Of a DNA stretch of 64,000 bases, positions 15,545-27,526 are shown in pieces. Source of the DNA: Pseudoscleropodium purum (Eukaryota > Streptophyta > Bryopsida > Hypnales > Brachytheciaceae); assembly GCA_963969395.1 (NCBI GenBank), contig OZ017796.1, forward strand, positions 5,582,501 to 5,646,500, in the 5' to 3' direction. A model generated the notes under the pieces. It worked only from the letters and a program-made list of their open reading frames with translations. It was not told the DNA's origin and made no database searches. Position 1 is the first letter of the stretch. Every line of letters starts with the position of its first letter. The position numbers and the translations under genes are program-made.

Positions 15545-15871
15545 TTAAAATATGCTTTTTGGGCAGATTAACAATTTTCAAAGTGCTCACTATAGGTCTA
15601 TCCAAAACCGACTGACCCAAACAGATTCTACCTCGTTATTGAACTGGACGGATTCCAAGCGCCCAAGCAAGAATTCATGAGTACAAACATTTGTCATATA
15701 GATTGAATTGAAATTCTTGTAACTTATTGCCTAAGCATTCACCGCAGAAGAAAATACTTTCTCAAAGATCAGAATGGGAAGTGTCAAAAAATCGTTTCTC
15801 AATGAGTGGGTTTCGCAGGCACCACTCTCAGTAGGATTATTCAACTTTGAACTTTTAAAAAACTACCGACA

Positions 15872-18800
15872 CTACAAAATGGTCGTTGTCAAGGGCGATT
15901 CCATTTTCGTTAGAAGATCATCAACGCAAAACTCACGCTTTTTCTGGCACTGCGTTCGTCGTATATTGTCCAGGATGAGCTTAATCGCCTCACCATTACC
16001 CAAAAAAATCCTACAACACAAGATGGCGAGGTGTGAGTGCTAACTTGGACTATTTAAAAGAGCCTCCACAATAGAACATAACTTCAAGTGAGAAAAAAAT
16101 GAAAACAGTGGAATGACTTCGGGCATGAAGTTCTCCAAATGATCTGATCCGTGTATCCACTCACCTGTTCTTGGTTCGATACACCTTTAGCAGTTTTTCC
16201 TCCGTGTAACTAGACTTTTTGGTTGCAGCACTTGCCTCTCTGAGGCCAACGCTCACGACTTCATTGGGCCTCTCGTACTCGTTCACTAATGTATCCACCA
16301 TGGCTTCCTGCAAGTCACAAATTGAGCATTAACTTGTATCCCAGATGGTAACTCCACTAACTATAATTCAGATACAGTTCTATTGTTAGATGGAAATATA
16401 ATTCACTACTGTTCGAAAGATTAGTCTGCACTAATCTAAATGCAACCAAATGAAGGATATTTATTAAATTTTGAGGCCCATCTTGTTCAATAGATTACAA
16501 CCTGATTCAGTACAACAAAATCCACTTGCACATTTAACATAAGAATTGTGTGTAGTGCTCACGAGAGGCTGAGTGGCATCAATCCAGTTGAATAACTGCT
16601 CACTTTGACCTTTATTTCGAAACCATGTTAATTGCCTTTTGACATAATTCCTGCATCCAATAGAGCCATGATTCAGAGGCTGGTGACTTGTTGCACGTGA
16701 TCAGAGCTATCAATGTGGTGAGTGATTCAGGCAAGTGACATACTGCACGCAGGTTGAAATAAAGGACAAAAGTAAAAGACCTGGAGGCTCGTTGGAAATC
16801 TTCTAAGAAAGTTAAGAACCGCTCCTCTGTGGTCACGCCATCCAATTCACGACACTCCATCAAAAACTCCATCGCCTGCGATACTCCACGAAACAGTCAC
16901 CACACCGCAATAAAATGCAGGTGAAAACTACACCACTTATTTCAATTGCTGCTAGAGTTTGAATAATGCGATTTGCCCGACCACCAGTCTTGGTTTTTAA
17001 CACTCTAAATAGTGAGAAAATATAATACAAAGTAAATTGAATGTGTTGGTATTTATTATTCGAATTTAAATATTAATAATAAAACATTTTTATGTTTCAT
17101 TTTATATATTTTTCACGAGTTTCATGGTTAATCACTCTAATCCCGGAATGAAACAATTTAATAAGCATTTTGTTAAACTACTACCGCATTTAATGCGAAA
17201 GAATTCTCAGATTGGTGCTGCAACTTGCAGATTCACATCATTTTAAAATTATTGTCAGTTCTCATTGTTCGTACAGGATGAATTTCGACCAAGTGGTGAA
17301 CTTGACATTTGACGTGCACATACATCCGAAACAAGGATAGCATTTACAATATTTACCAAAGTCTAACCTCAGGTGCAAACCTGTTGATATCCAATGGATC
17401 TTGTAGCTGAACTAGAATTGGGTTGGAGGCCAGAATCCAGCAATGACGAGGCTTCCTCGAGTAAACCCTCTGAAAGAAGAATAAATCAATACCTCAGACT
17501 GACGACTTCAAAGACGATAACTGAAAAGAAAAGCCTCCACATTCATGATTGTTGATAGCAGCAACTGGAGGTTCTAAAATGACCGAATATAAACAAATAT
17601 AAGTTCATGACTACCGAAAAGCATACCTTGGATCATCTGCTCACACCGTTGGTCTATCTTTCGGTAAAGATCTGGGCGAGGTTGGTAAAGAAAGTAACAC
17701 TGGAAATCAAAATCCCAGTGCGAACCTTCGATTACATTGTCTTGACCATCATTCCTTAAAATCGAAAATGCACTACGAGGTTGACCCGATGTCTGCAGCA
17801 CGACCACAAGTACATGCGTCAAAACGGCAGCAAAACTATTCAAATAATGACGACTTCAATTATGTAAGACTTCACTTGCTAAGTGCTAGGTTGACCTGTC
17901 CAATTTAAAACAAATCAAACCAAGTTATCAAAAAGTTCCAATTCTCGAAAAGCATGTCTCGGCGGCTAAAGGCTTGTCAATAATATATAGTACAGTACCT
18001 TAAGAATTTCAAGAGCTCGGCGGAGTCTGTACCAGTCATTTCTAGCCAAGCTTGGACCAGTAGTCGAATCACCAGCGTCTGCCAGCATGCGCAAACCAGT
18101 ATCCCATCCTCCCCCTTCACCAATTAACCGGTCAACCTCTTCCTCAACTGCTGCAAACACTTCCTTTGTGGCCTTTGGAGCTCCTACCTTTCCGTTCATA
18201 TACCTGAGCCAATAAGTGTATAGGTGTCTGATATTACTGAAAAGAAACGAGACCCAGTAACACTTGTGACTTGTCCAAAAGGAACGGACAACAAAAGAAA
18301 CAACTCAGCACGATGGAGAGCACAAATCTCAAACAATAACGTCAAAGATGTTGAATAAGTTCGTTTGCGGCCTGATGAGAAACGTAATAAACATAAACCT
18401 AAAAGGAAGCATGAAACTCCGATGTGCAAGCGTGAATGAGCAGATTCGGATAGCTTACCAGCGTAAATACATGCCTGTTCCCCCAACAACAATCGGTACA
18501 GACCCTTTTGCCAGTACCAATCCCGTGGCTGCCCTAGCATCATCAAAAAAATATCCAGCGGTGTAGTCTGCAACAAAAGCCGACCGCTACTGTTCAGATA
18601 ATGCAATGAACCAAAACTGTACGTATAAACGGAAATCAAATGGCACCCTCAAATGAGAGACAACATAACGTAATCGGTTCATGCGATTGACGGTAGTCAC
18701 ATAAAAAATTGTACCGTGGAGCACATCCACTAAACCAGGAGATGACACATGACCTATATACTTTGTCAAAAAACAAAACAAAAAGGAGGGGGGATATAAA

Positions 18801-20187
18801 ATTCTTGCAGAAAGACAAACCTTGATAGGGATCGACAATGTCAATAAGATGATGTGGAATTCCCTGCATAAGAGAAGAAGTGCCGAGTGAGGATAAACAA
18901 TACAGCGCCTACAATGACAAGTGACAATGCCCCTTACAATTTCTCAAGGATGCTCCAGCAAGCGTACATTGAATAGCAGCTTGCAATGCTCAAGTTAATA
19001 AACGAGTAAAAGGAACGCATCGGCCCGCTCGCGTTGAACACGTCCAAGTCGAACTGCAAAACACATTACCTCGCGCTCATGCACCGGTGTCTTGGCACTC
19101 CCAACATCCAGAGTCCTGTATACCTGCAACACCAACATAGATATTAGCAATCCATAAAGATCCATTGATTTCAAGCAACACATTCGAACTTCCATAGTCC
19201 CTACATTAGCAAACTGTGACCTGATAAAAAATCACCAGGGTGCGTAGAAGCTATGACCAAGCAACGGCCGCTCAAAGCATCCCGACCCCAAGCTCCTCCC
19301 CTCCTTAAACCCTGAACCCTAAACCCTAAACCCTGTGAATATGTTTCGTTTGACTATCCTTAGCTAGCGCGACAAATCTCTAAAAGTTCAATATGTTTCA
19401 AACTGACGGAATAGTTTTGAACAGCACGAGTCCTACCTGATACTGTCAAAGCTCAACGAGAAAAAAAAAAACTCACAAAACTAAAATTAACTGAACTAAA
19501 ATTCACACTAACGGACCAGGATTCTCAAGTGCTTTTCCCAGCTAGAATGGATGAATTGACAGAGGCAAACTCGACCGACACTTCTTCAATCTATTGAGAA
19601 GAGAAAGCCGCAATGTCGCAACCAAATTCATACACATCAGGACGAAATCTGCAGCCATGCCTACAAAACCCTGATTACGGTAAGCACAAAATAGGACGAT
19701 GTAAGAAGAGAATATTGGTATGCACCTGAACCGAGTCGGCGCTGATGATCTCTCCACCAAGGCGAGCAGCCAGCGCCAGCGCCAGACGGGTCTTGCCCAC
19801 TCCAGTCGGACCAGCAATAATCACGACCCTTCCCTTTCGATCCTTCACATCCTCATCCCCAGGTGACGGCAATGGATCCTCCATTGCCGCCACCGTCTCC
19901 CCTGCTGTCAAAATTGTCTCACCAAAACAAGCCCCGTGAGTTCTCCGTTTCCAACGAGCTCTCCAATCCGGGGTACCACGTGTATCAAGCAGCGAGGTGC
20001 AAAATCCAATTCTGGAGAACGGAAGGAGAATCCTCGAAGAATCGCTAAACCACGTTGGCGACCACTGAAAATTGAGAAATGTAGGAAGAGAATTGTGTGC
20101 GACGGGGAAGGAGGACACGGAACGCAAGAAATTCAACCCGCCCGTGCAAGTGCACAGGCAAGCAGGAACTGCACGGGGCGACCACAT
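15872..20187 (-). CDS. IPT9-like: tRNA dimethylallyltransferase, IPT9-type, 11 exons
   Basis: The enzyme transfers a dimethylallyl group from DMAPP to A37 of tRNAs, also a source of cis-zeatin cytokinin. Exons (minus): 20187-19726, 19123-19070, 18863-18821, 18567-18459, 18203-17999, 17792-17627, 17469-17381, 16875-16781, 16650-16563, 16307-16165, 16010-15872. All junctions are GT-AG and phases sum to 531 codons (530 aa). Seen: P-loop GPTGVGKT (residues 126-133), ISADSVQVY, HHLIDIVDP, DYTAGYFFDDARAAT, VVGGTGMYLRW, NDWYRLRRALEILK and RSIGYQQAMEFL. The order matches Arabidopsis IPT9 as I recall it; no C-terminal zinc finger is seen. About 100 N-terminal residues, rich in Ser and poor in acidic residues, look like an organellar transit peptide. 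An internal ATG at 19884 (Met102) could give a cytosolic form. The exon 10 donor overlaps a TGA, so retention of intron 10 ends the protein there. The last two exons were duplicated to 26.8-27.3 kb. Confidence 0.88.
19306..19335. repeat. Telomere-like repeat (telo-box cluster) in IPT intron 1
   Basis: About four consecutive units of plant-type telomere sequence (aaaccct with one g variant) lie in the first intron of the IPT gene, about 0.4 kb downstream of its first coding exon. Short AAACCCTA telo-boxes are known near the 5' ends of plant genes active in dividing cells. Equally, it may be a small interstitial telomeric remnant of double-strand-break repair. Confidence 0.7.
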
Positions 20188-22519
20188 ATGATCGGCAAAC
20201 CCTAATTGCAAGAGCAGGCACTAATTTTCAATTCGAGCTCTTAAGACAGTGGAACTCATTCTACGGATTGCCACCCTTCCTGTAACTTACTTTGATGCAA
20301 ATTCTAGGGTTGGTTTGGGTTCTGGCGTGTGTAAAGAAGTGCTCCTATCGAAACCGAATGTTTAATCTTCTCGAAAGATAAATGTTCGGAGATGCTGGAA
20401 ATAGAAAATACCCACAAGATTCTTTTCTTTCCATTCGAAAAGAAAATTGAAAAAAATGATTCCCCAATAATTTCGACATCCATTTTTTAAAATATATTTT
20501 CAGCCGAAGGGGGAATGAGAATAATACAGTAACTTAAGTGTCACGAGTAACGCAAAAAGGTTATCTAACGACGATGTGGTCATCTAACGGCAATGCCTTA
20601 AGACAGGAAACAATCGGACGGCTGGCGGGATAGGGGCAGTGTGTCCACTGCAGAGGAAGAATGCAGACGAACTGAAGAGCTGCGACAGCGCAACAGCCAA
20701 GGACAAGCTGCACAGCATCCTACTGCTTTTATTGCCACAGTGGACGCAGTCTTAGTTCTCATCTCTTTCTCATTCCCAGGTTTTGCTCTTCTCTTCTCGT
20801 ATCTTTTTAATCTTTTCTTCGATTTTTATGGTCACTTCCCTTGCTGGAAGTGCAGCTCGGTTGTGATCCATTTTAGCGACGATGTCTTGGTGTTGGTAGT
20901 CTATGAGAGACGGGACTGCGAGAAACGAGCGGCCGAAAAACTTGGCTGGCCAGGCCGGTGTGCGATTTGCGGTACCGTAGTCGACTGAGTTTCAATCTTT
21001 TTTTGTGTGCCCACAGCCCTTCGTCGTCCTCTCAATTATTGGTTCAATGCCAGCACCAAAAAGCTCTCCTATGACTTGGAAAAAATCGTCCCATGATTTG
21101 GAAATGTTGAGGGGATAGGAGGTTGTCTTGCTTACGAGAGTGTGGTTCTCTGCTCTTTTAGTCTGATGTTGTTTGGAAACGAATCCTTTGCTTCCTTTGT
21201 ACATGTCTACTGGTATCTCTTTGTGAAGCTTATGTTTGCCTGACAGCTCTGGAGGTTTACAAGGTATTTCTATCTTTGTGGAGACCCGTGGCATGCTGCT
21301 TGAGTGGAATAACTTTTTGCTCCTCTCTGTTCCAGGAACCAGTAATGCCTTCGTGTATCGTCGGCTACAGTGTATTGTGTGTGTGGGGCGTAGAATCTTT
21401 CGGTTGGATTGGTGTGCTTTGTTGCTGTTCAATTACGTAGTCCTATCAGATCAAGTTGTCTTGAACCTCAGAGTTGTGAATGAGTACATTTTTCTAGCTC
21501 TCAGCACTATTTGTTTGATGAAAATGGACAGTTCGAGCGGCAGAACCGTTCAGTTGCTCAATCTCAGGATAGTTTGAGGCGCAAGCGCCAAATGTCTTCA
21601 ATTAATTCAGGGTTATATGAGTGTCAGAATCCTCCATGTGACCTAGTAACATCAGTGCGTACGCGGTGAATTTCCATACCGATACATATAGGAATGTACA
21701 GCAGTGCCTTCGATTTCTCGCCGTTTATCAGTGGCGGTTATTTTCTGAAGGTGGTCAGAGTTTGTGTTCTACATCATGAGACTTATTTTATTGTGACTGT
21801 GATCGGCATGAGTTCCTTAAATTCGTAAGCCAGGTATCACTCGTAGTTGTTCGATACTGTTGAGGTTGTTTTCTAATCGTGGTATTCATATTCCAGGCGT
21901 GAGTTTTAGCATCATGATTCGCTGATGGTTCTGATTTCTGCGACTTTTTTGTGAAGCCCTCGATGTGTTTCCTCTGGTTCTGCTTGAGTGCCGTACTGCC
22001 TCAACATCGTGTTAATTACTTATCTGCCGTCCCATTTTAATCATATAATTACCACTGGACATTTAAGTGTTCAGTTGTATGAAGGTCATGAAGATGTCTC
22101 CATCATCAACGATTGAAAGGAACGGATGCTAGAGAATTTCAATGTTTTGTAGAGACCAGATCCTTTCTCCCAAAATATGACTCTAGTCTCGTATGTGACC
22201 AATACTGTTGACCACAGCATCTCTCTCTTCGTGCTTTAATCAATCCTTGAGAAAGTTTCACTGAGAATGCATACAAATTAGACTCCGTCTTGTTACCCAT
22301 GGGTGGTTGGCTGGAGATCAGTCGCTGTAGGCATCTTTTTTCCATGGACTTCTTGATCTCCTCATCGAATCAATGCTTCTTAATCCTCACTTGGTTGCAC
22401 GCAGATTTCTGTTGCTTGAACTACCAGCTCCACCACACTTCGGGTGGATTGCTTTCCTATTTCGCGGACAAGCAGAAGAATTTCTCAAATTGTATAAGGT
22501 GACTTCATTTTCTTGAAAG
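20188..22519. other. Divergent intergenic region between IPT and tetraspanin
   Basis: 2.3 kb separates the IPT start (-) from the tetraspanin start (+), so both promoters must lie here. 20188-20300 is the probable IPT 5' UTR. 20640-22500 has moderate GC, no repeats that I can see, and several chance frames (up to 146 codons at 20992-21432 without an ATG start) with no family resemblance. A long, possibly intron-containing tetraspanin 5' UTR is plausible but unproven. Confidence 0.45.
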
Positions 22520-25500
22520 ATGGCCGATGACCTTTTGAAGACCGAGCGACCTTATGTTAGTCACTCAGCCGGTTTTGTCAAGTGGATCAACGTTCTCGCT
22601 GTGGTGAGTCGAAGATACCCTCGGTTTTCGGTTCACGATCATGTACAGAATTGCACAGTTTATTGTGAGCAGAGCGCGTCTTGTCAGGTTATCTTGCATG
22701 ATCATGAATTTCAGCATTCACAGTGCGAGTCTAAGCTGAGGAAGCCTAAGGAGTATATCTAACCTAGCCAATTATTATTCGCTAATTCCATCCATGATTA
22801 TCGGGACTTGGTCAATTTGGTGGCATCTGTGTTTATTAGGGCATATGATCTTGACAAAGAATATCTGGTATCTCAATGACAAATATCGTTGGTGTGTGAA
22901 TAATTGCAGTTGCTTTCACTAGCCCTTATAGGTCTAGGCATATGGCTTGCAACAAGGCCTGGTGATTGTGAGAAGTATGCGACAGTACCAGTTTTCCTGA
23001 TTGGTGCCTTCTTCTTACTCGTGTAAGTTCCTCGGTGGTTCGGTCTTCAACATTGTGTGATTTCTGCTTTGGCACTCTGCTTTTGCCTTTCGTGCCATTC
23101 TATGCTTGGAATACTCATGTATTTGCCCATCCTTGAAGTTTTGATTCAGGTCGACTAAAACATTGGTCACCATTCGTCTAGTGGCCATTTCATGAGCAAA
23201 GACTGCCATTATTGAACTTGACCTTATTTTTGCTGGTAAATGTTTCTCCTCCATCGTATTTGACCTTACTGGGAAACGATTTGTGTGTGCAGATCGGTCT
23301 TGGGTCTTTTCGGAGCGTGGTTCCTACTTGTGCCTATCCTATACATTGTATCCTCCTTGACGATGAGAGCTCCGGTTTTGTGTTGTGGTTTTAAAGACAG
23401 TATAGGGTCTTCTGCTAGATGTGCATTTTGCGCGGACTTAGATTCCGTGTTATGGTTGCAGAGGCTTATGAAAACTTGATTGGATATTTCCTTGACCAAC
23501 GGTTACGTCAGTACCTGGTGTTGACATTCGTAGTGGTCGTTGGGTTTTTGGTTTTGTCAATATTCATGTGAGTATCTCCGTATCTTTCGGTACAATGAAA
23601 TATTGGTCTATGTTTTATTTGGTATGGGATGTTGCTGTTTCATGTGATAGGAAATTAGTATGTGACGTGATTTAGTAGCTTAGGTTGTGATGGGCATGTT
23701 TTGGGCCAGGCCTTGTCTACTATTTTCAATAATTCTGATTAGAGGTAGAATTGCTTAGGAAGATCAACTGTCTTCGGCAATATTGAGCACAATTTTAGAC
23801 TTTTTGCTGTGCTGAGTTCATCAGTGCACAATGACCTTCAGGGTCGGTCATAGCAGCACTTTGATATGTGTATCTCGGTGTTCCAGATTTGTAGTAACGA
23901 GTCAAGGAGGAGGGCGTCATGTTGCGGGGCAGACGTAAGTGCTCGTGTTTTGTTTAGCTTTGAATCGTTATTGGACGAATAGGAGTAAATGGGTAGGATC
24001 AAGTTAAAGAATGTATGAAGTAGTGTTGAAATCTGGACCGTCTTGTGCTGGCTGGGTTACATTATCTAGCGACTTTTGATGCGATCATCCCCTAGACTTA
24101 ATTAATCAACATCTATGTGAACCTGGAATGCAGATTTAAGGAGTACAGGTTGAGTTCATACTCAGACTACGTACAAGACAGGGTATCTCATTTCCCCTTT
24201 TGTTTCATGGAGTTTAACCTGGGATCCTCGATTGTCCATTGTAGTTTTGTGCAAGCTTTTTAAAGGAAATCCTCCATTTATAGTAGCTACTAGATTGTTG
24301 TAGGTTGTTAAAAATTCCTAGAAGATTGATAATCTTGTCTTCTATTCATTTGTGGAAGGTGTTCGGGGAAATTAGTTCGAGTTCACCCTTGCTTTGAACG
24401 ATGTTTATTTTGATTGATGTTGCTTGTGCATTTACAGCTAAACAAGGTTTCAAATTGGAACCACCTGAAGGCTGTTATTGCGGCAAGCAACAACTGCGAA
24501 AAGTTTGATGAAGTCTCGGTATGTTCTTGCTTTTTCTGTTGTATCTATGTATTATCTGTGTTACCACGTCTGCGGACTTGCTGCTGAGACACCTTGGGGG
24601 ATGCTGCTGGTGAGCATGTCATCTAGATTCTCGGTGCTATCAATGTCACTTATCACTGATTGGGATCTTGAATGAGTGTCTTCGTTTTTTCTTTGATCTC
24701 AATTCTAAGACATGTAAGTTGGAAGGGCAGCCATGAAGTTGTGATCGAGAGTATTATAGATTAAGGGCTTCCCTGACTTTTCTGAATTCACCTATTTGAT
24801 GGTTGCAGCCAGTGAATTACCCCTACTCTGACTTCAATCCGATCCAGTCTGGCTGCTGCCGTCCGCCTGCAGAGTAAGAAATAGAGCACCTTTTTACTTT
24901 TCTCTGTCACCTCTCGTCTATTTCCCTGAAACATGCTTACTATTGCATGCCACTTGATGGTTGTTATTATTCAACAGGCGATATTGGTACGCCTACATTA
25001 CGAGTTCTTGTCATCTTGTCTTACTAGTTCAGCTGATTACTGCCAGTTTAGTGTCCTTCAATTCAGACAGTTCGCAGCTTACATTGTTTCATGAGCGGCG
25101 TATCCTCGTTTTCATGCTTCGGTTTGTGAAAATGTTGCTTTATCGGTTGTGATGTTGGATTCTAGATGTCGTGGGGTGGCACAAGTCTCATTGTTTTTGA
25201 CTCATCCGTTGCAGATGCGGCTATGCTATGACCGCTAATGGCACTTTTGCCACAACGTCGGTGCCTCTTTCCGCCAACCCGGATTGCACTAGATACTCTA
25301 ATGATGACTCCATAAAGTGCTACGATTGTGATTCTTGCAAGTACGTTTGTCTCAAAGCTCAAGTTTTGTCTACAGTCTGCTATGGTGATCCCTTTTCTGC
25401 ACCTGGGAAGAGCCTGGAGAATGTTTCTCTTTTGCCATGAACCACATACTGATCAATTTTTGGGGGGCCCTGCCTAATCCATGTGAAAGCAAGCCACGTA

Positions 25501-26010
25501 AATCTTTGATAGCTTTCTTGTCTTTGAATTTGTTGTGACGGGTTTGCCACTACTCTCATTTTGAATGAATTGGTATGCAGGGGTGGAGTGGCGCAAGATT
25601 TGAAGAAAACTGGCCGAATTGCAGGCATTGTTACTCTAGTGATTTTTTTAATCCTCGTAAGTATTTGACTTCAGTAGTTTTTCTTTTTCAATTTACTCGA
25701 AACTTAGCAAGAAATGAGTCCTTTTCAAATTCGATTTTGATGCTGGGTTGACATGTTTGTATGCCTGGACTCTAATACTGAGCTTCAGCGTCGGAATCTC
25801 TCGGACGAGGATTCTTGTGTGAGTTATTTTCTTGGATGATAAATGAATTGAGTAGAAGGAATAACAAAATAATCTTGAAGAAGGATCTGTTATTACTTCC
25901 TTTCAATATTCCTCTGAAACATCTTGCGTTTTGTTGCACAGGTGGTGATTTTGGTACTGGCTTGTCACGCGGGGCACCGAGTTGCAAGGCGGAACTGGAG
26001 TAGAGTGTAA
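22520..26010 (+). CDS. Plant tetraspanin, 11 exons
   Basis: Exons: 22520-22603, 22910-23022, 23293-23347, 23512-23567, 23887-23934, 24134-24182, 24438-24518, 24809-24873, 25215-25340, 25581-25656, 25942-26010. All introns are GT-AG and phases are continuous through 274 codons (273 aa), the usual plant tetraspanin length. Four membrane helices are visible: residues ~23-42, ~53-75, ~85-105 and ~243-265. The large extracellular loop carries the plant signature GCCRPPAECGY and further cysteines (NPDC, KCYDCDSCK), and the chain ends in a short basic cytoplasmic tail. Tetraspanins organise membrane microdomains; in plants they act in cell-to-cell contact, development and exosome-like vesicles. The donor of exon 3 (att/gtatcc) is the weakest junction. 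The gene is divergent from IPT; its 3' end is followed within 90 bp by the duplicated IPT-derived block. Confidence 0.92.
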
Positions 26011-26096
26011 CTGAGCTTCAGCTAACAAGTCACACCCAGAAGGGACTCCACATAGTATTCCGTCTGCTCCATCTTTCGTAATCGTTTGATGATTTC

Positions 26097-27283
26097 ATTT
26101 TTCTTTCTAGTGCAAATTATATCATTAAGAATATAGATGAGAAGTTATAGAACCCCAAAATATTTTTGTGCACGTGAGAAGATTCTTTGTAGGGGATTGT
26201 AAATTTGTAATTGTAAAGACAATTTCCACTGTTCCACATGTTTGGTCGTGATAAACATGTAAGAATGCATTTAGAAGCGCATTTATATCCATGGTAGTGT
26301 CATTAGAGAGGATTGAACGTAAACTGAAAGAAAAGAAAGAAGTGAGTCTCCTGTGTCTATGAAATCAGGGCACTGCTTGGTTTATGAAATTCGTACTGGA
26401 TTCCACTACAGCAACTGCGCCTGAAATTGACCAAGTAGGCATTTTCAACATGGTTCCTTGTTTAGTTCTTTGTTAGGCCTAAGAAGGGTATTTCAGATTC
26501 TTTCACATATATATGTTTTGAACACCTTACAAAATTAAATTATCAATTACAGGTCTATGCAAAACTGACCGACCCAAACAAATTCTACCGCATTATCTAT
26601 ACCAATCTGGACGGTTTCCAAGCACCCAAGCAGGAATTCGCAGGAATTCGTGGGTATAAACATTTGTCATATAGATTGAATTGACATTCTTGTATTGCCT
26701 AATCATTTGCTGCGGAAGAAAATACTTTCTCATTGATCAGAATGGGTGTTGGAGGTGTCAAAAATCGTTTCTCAATGTGTGAATTTTGCAGGCAGTACTC
26801 AGTGGGATTATTGAACTTCGTACTTGTATAAGACTACCGACGCTACAAAATGGTGGTTGTCAAGGGCGATTCCATTTTCGTTGGAAGATCATCAACGCAA
26901 AACTCACGCTCTTTCTGGCACTGCGTTCGTCGTATACTGTCCAGGATGAGCTTAATCGCCTCACCATGACCCGGAAAAATCCTGCAACACACAAGATGGC
27001 GAGGTGTGAGTGCTAACTGCACTATTTAAAAGAGCTCCCATCGTAAATCATACATGTGGGAAAAAAATGAAAATAGTGGAATGACTTCGGGCATGAAGTT
27101 CTCCAAATGATCTGGTCTGTGTATCCACTCACCTGTTCTTGGTTCGATACACCTTTAGCAGTTTTTCCTCCGTGTAACTAGACTTTTTGGTAGCAGCACT
27201 TGCCTCCCTGAGGCCACTGCGACGCTCACGACTTCATTGGGCCTCTCGTACTCGCTCGCTAATGCATCCACCATGGCTTTCAT
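26097..27283. repeat. Second copy of the segmental duplication (empty-site copy)
   Basis: This 1.19-kb block repeats 11688-12098 joined directly to 15549-16312. It starts within 90 bp of the tetraspanin stop codon and ends exactly at the 5' edge of the copied IPT exon 10. It keeps the intron between IPT exons 10 and 11, so it arose by DNA duplication, not reverse transcription. It lacks the 3.44-kb TIR element found in the source copy. Confidence 0.85.
26843..27283 (-). pseudogene. IPT9-type gene fragment: duplicated exons 10 and 11
   Basis: The exon 10 copy runs 27283-27133 and the exon 11 copy 26981-26843 (139 nt, same length as the original, ending in the same ATTTTG-TAG). The exon 11 copy differs at only about five residues (for example NIRRTQ versus SIRRTQ). 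The exon 10 copy carries a 5-base insertion (cgcag within gtgagcgtcgcagtggcc, about 27220) that shifts the frame. No upstream catalytic exons are present. It is a dead fragment, useful as evidence that exon 11 of the intact gene was real coding sequence. Confidence 0.85.
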
Positions 27284-27526
27284 TCCAAAGGTCTGTCAGC
27301 CTGTGATTGCACAAGCTTCATTAAAGCAGCTGCGAATGCTGATGACATTGTTGCTGAATCCCAAATCACGGTCTCTGGATATCAATTGCGCTCCATTCGC
27401 GACGTGACGTCGGCGGCTTCCCATCCTCGACGACGCCTCGAATTCGTCATCGCTCGTAATACCCAAATGGTTGGGTCGATTCCTTCGCTTCAGTCGCAAG
27501 CACACCTTGCTTGGGAAACATGAAAT

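Larger units (their letters stand above)
11688..16312. repeat. Source copy of a segmental duplication (interrupted by a TIR element)
   Basis: 11688-12098 and 15549-16312 match 26097-26510 and 26520-27283 in the same order and orientation. Shared landmarks include gaagtgagtctc (11939; 26339), ttccttgtttag (12051; 26454), gatggcgaggtgtgagtgc (16022; 26995) and the last two IPT exons. In this copy the two homologous halves are separated by about 3.45 kb, in the other they are adjacent. Length bookkeeping agrees: the second copy (1187 bp) plus the inserted element gives close to the 4625 bp seen here. This copy contains the 3' end of the intact IPT gene, so it is the source. Confidence 0.85.

Noticed and set aside
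20992..21432. 146-codon open frame on the minus strand in the IPT-tetraspanin interval
   Set aside because: It begins without an ATG, shows no family resemblance, low-complexity basic composition and no splice support. It overlaps an equally long chance frame on the other strand.
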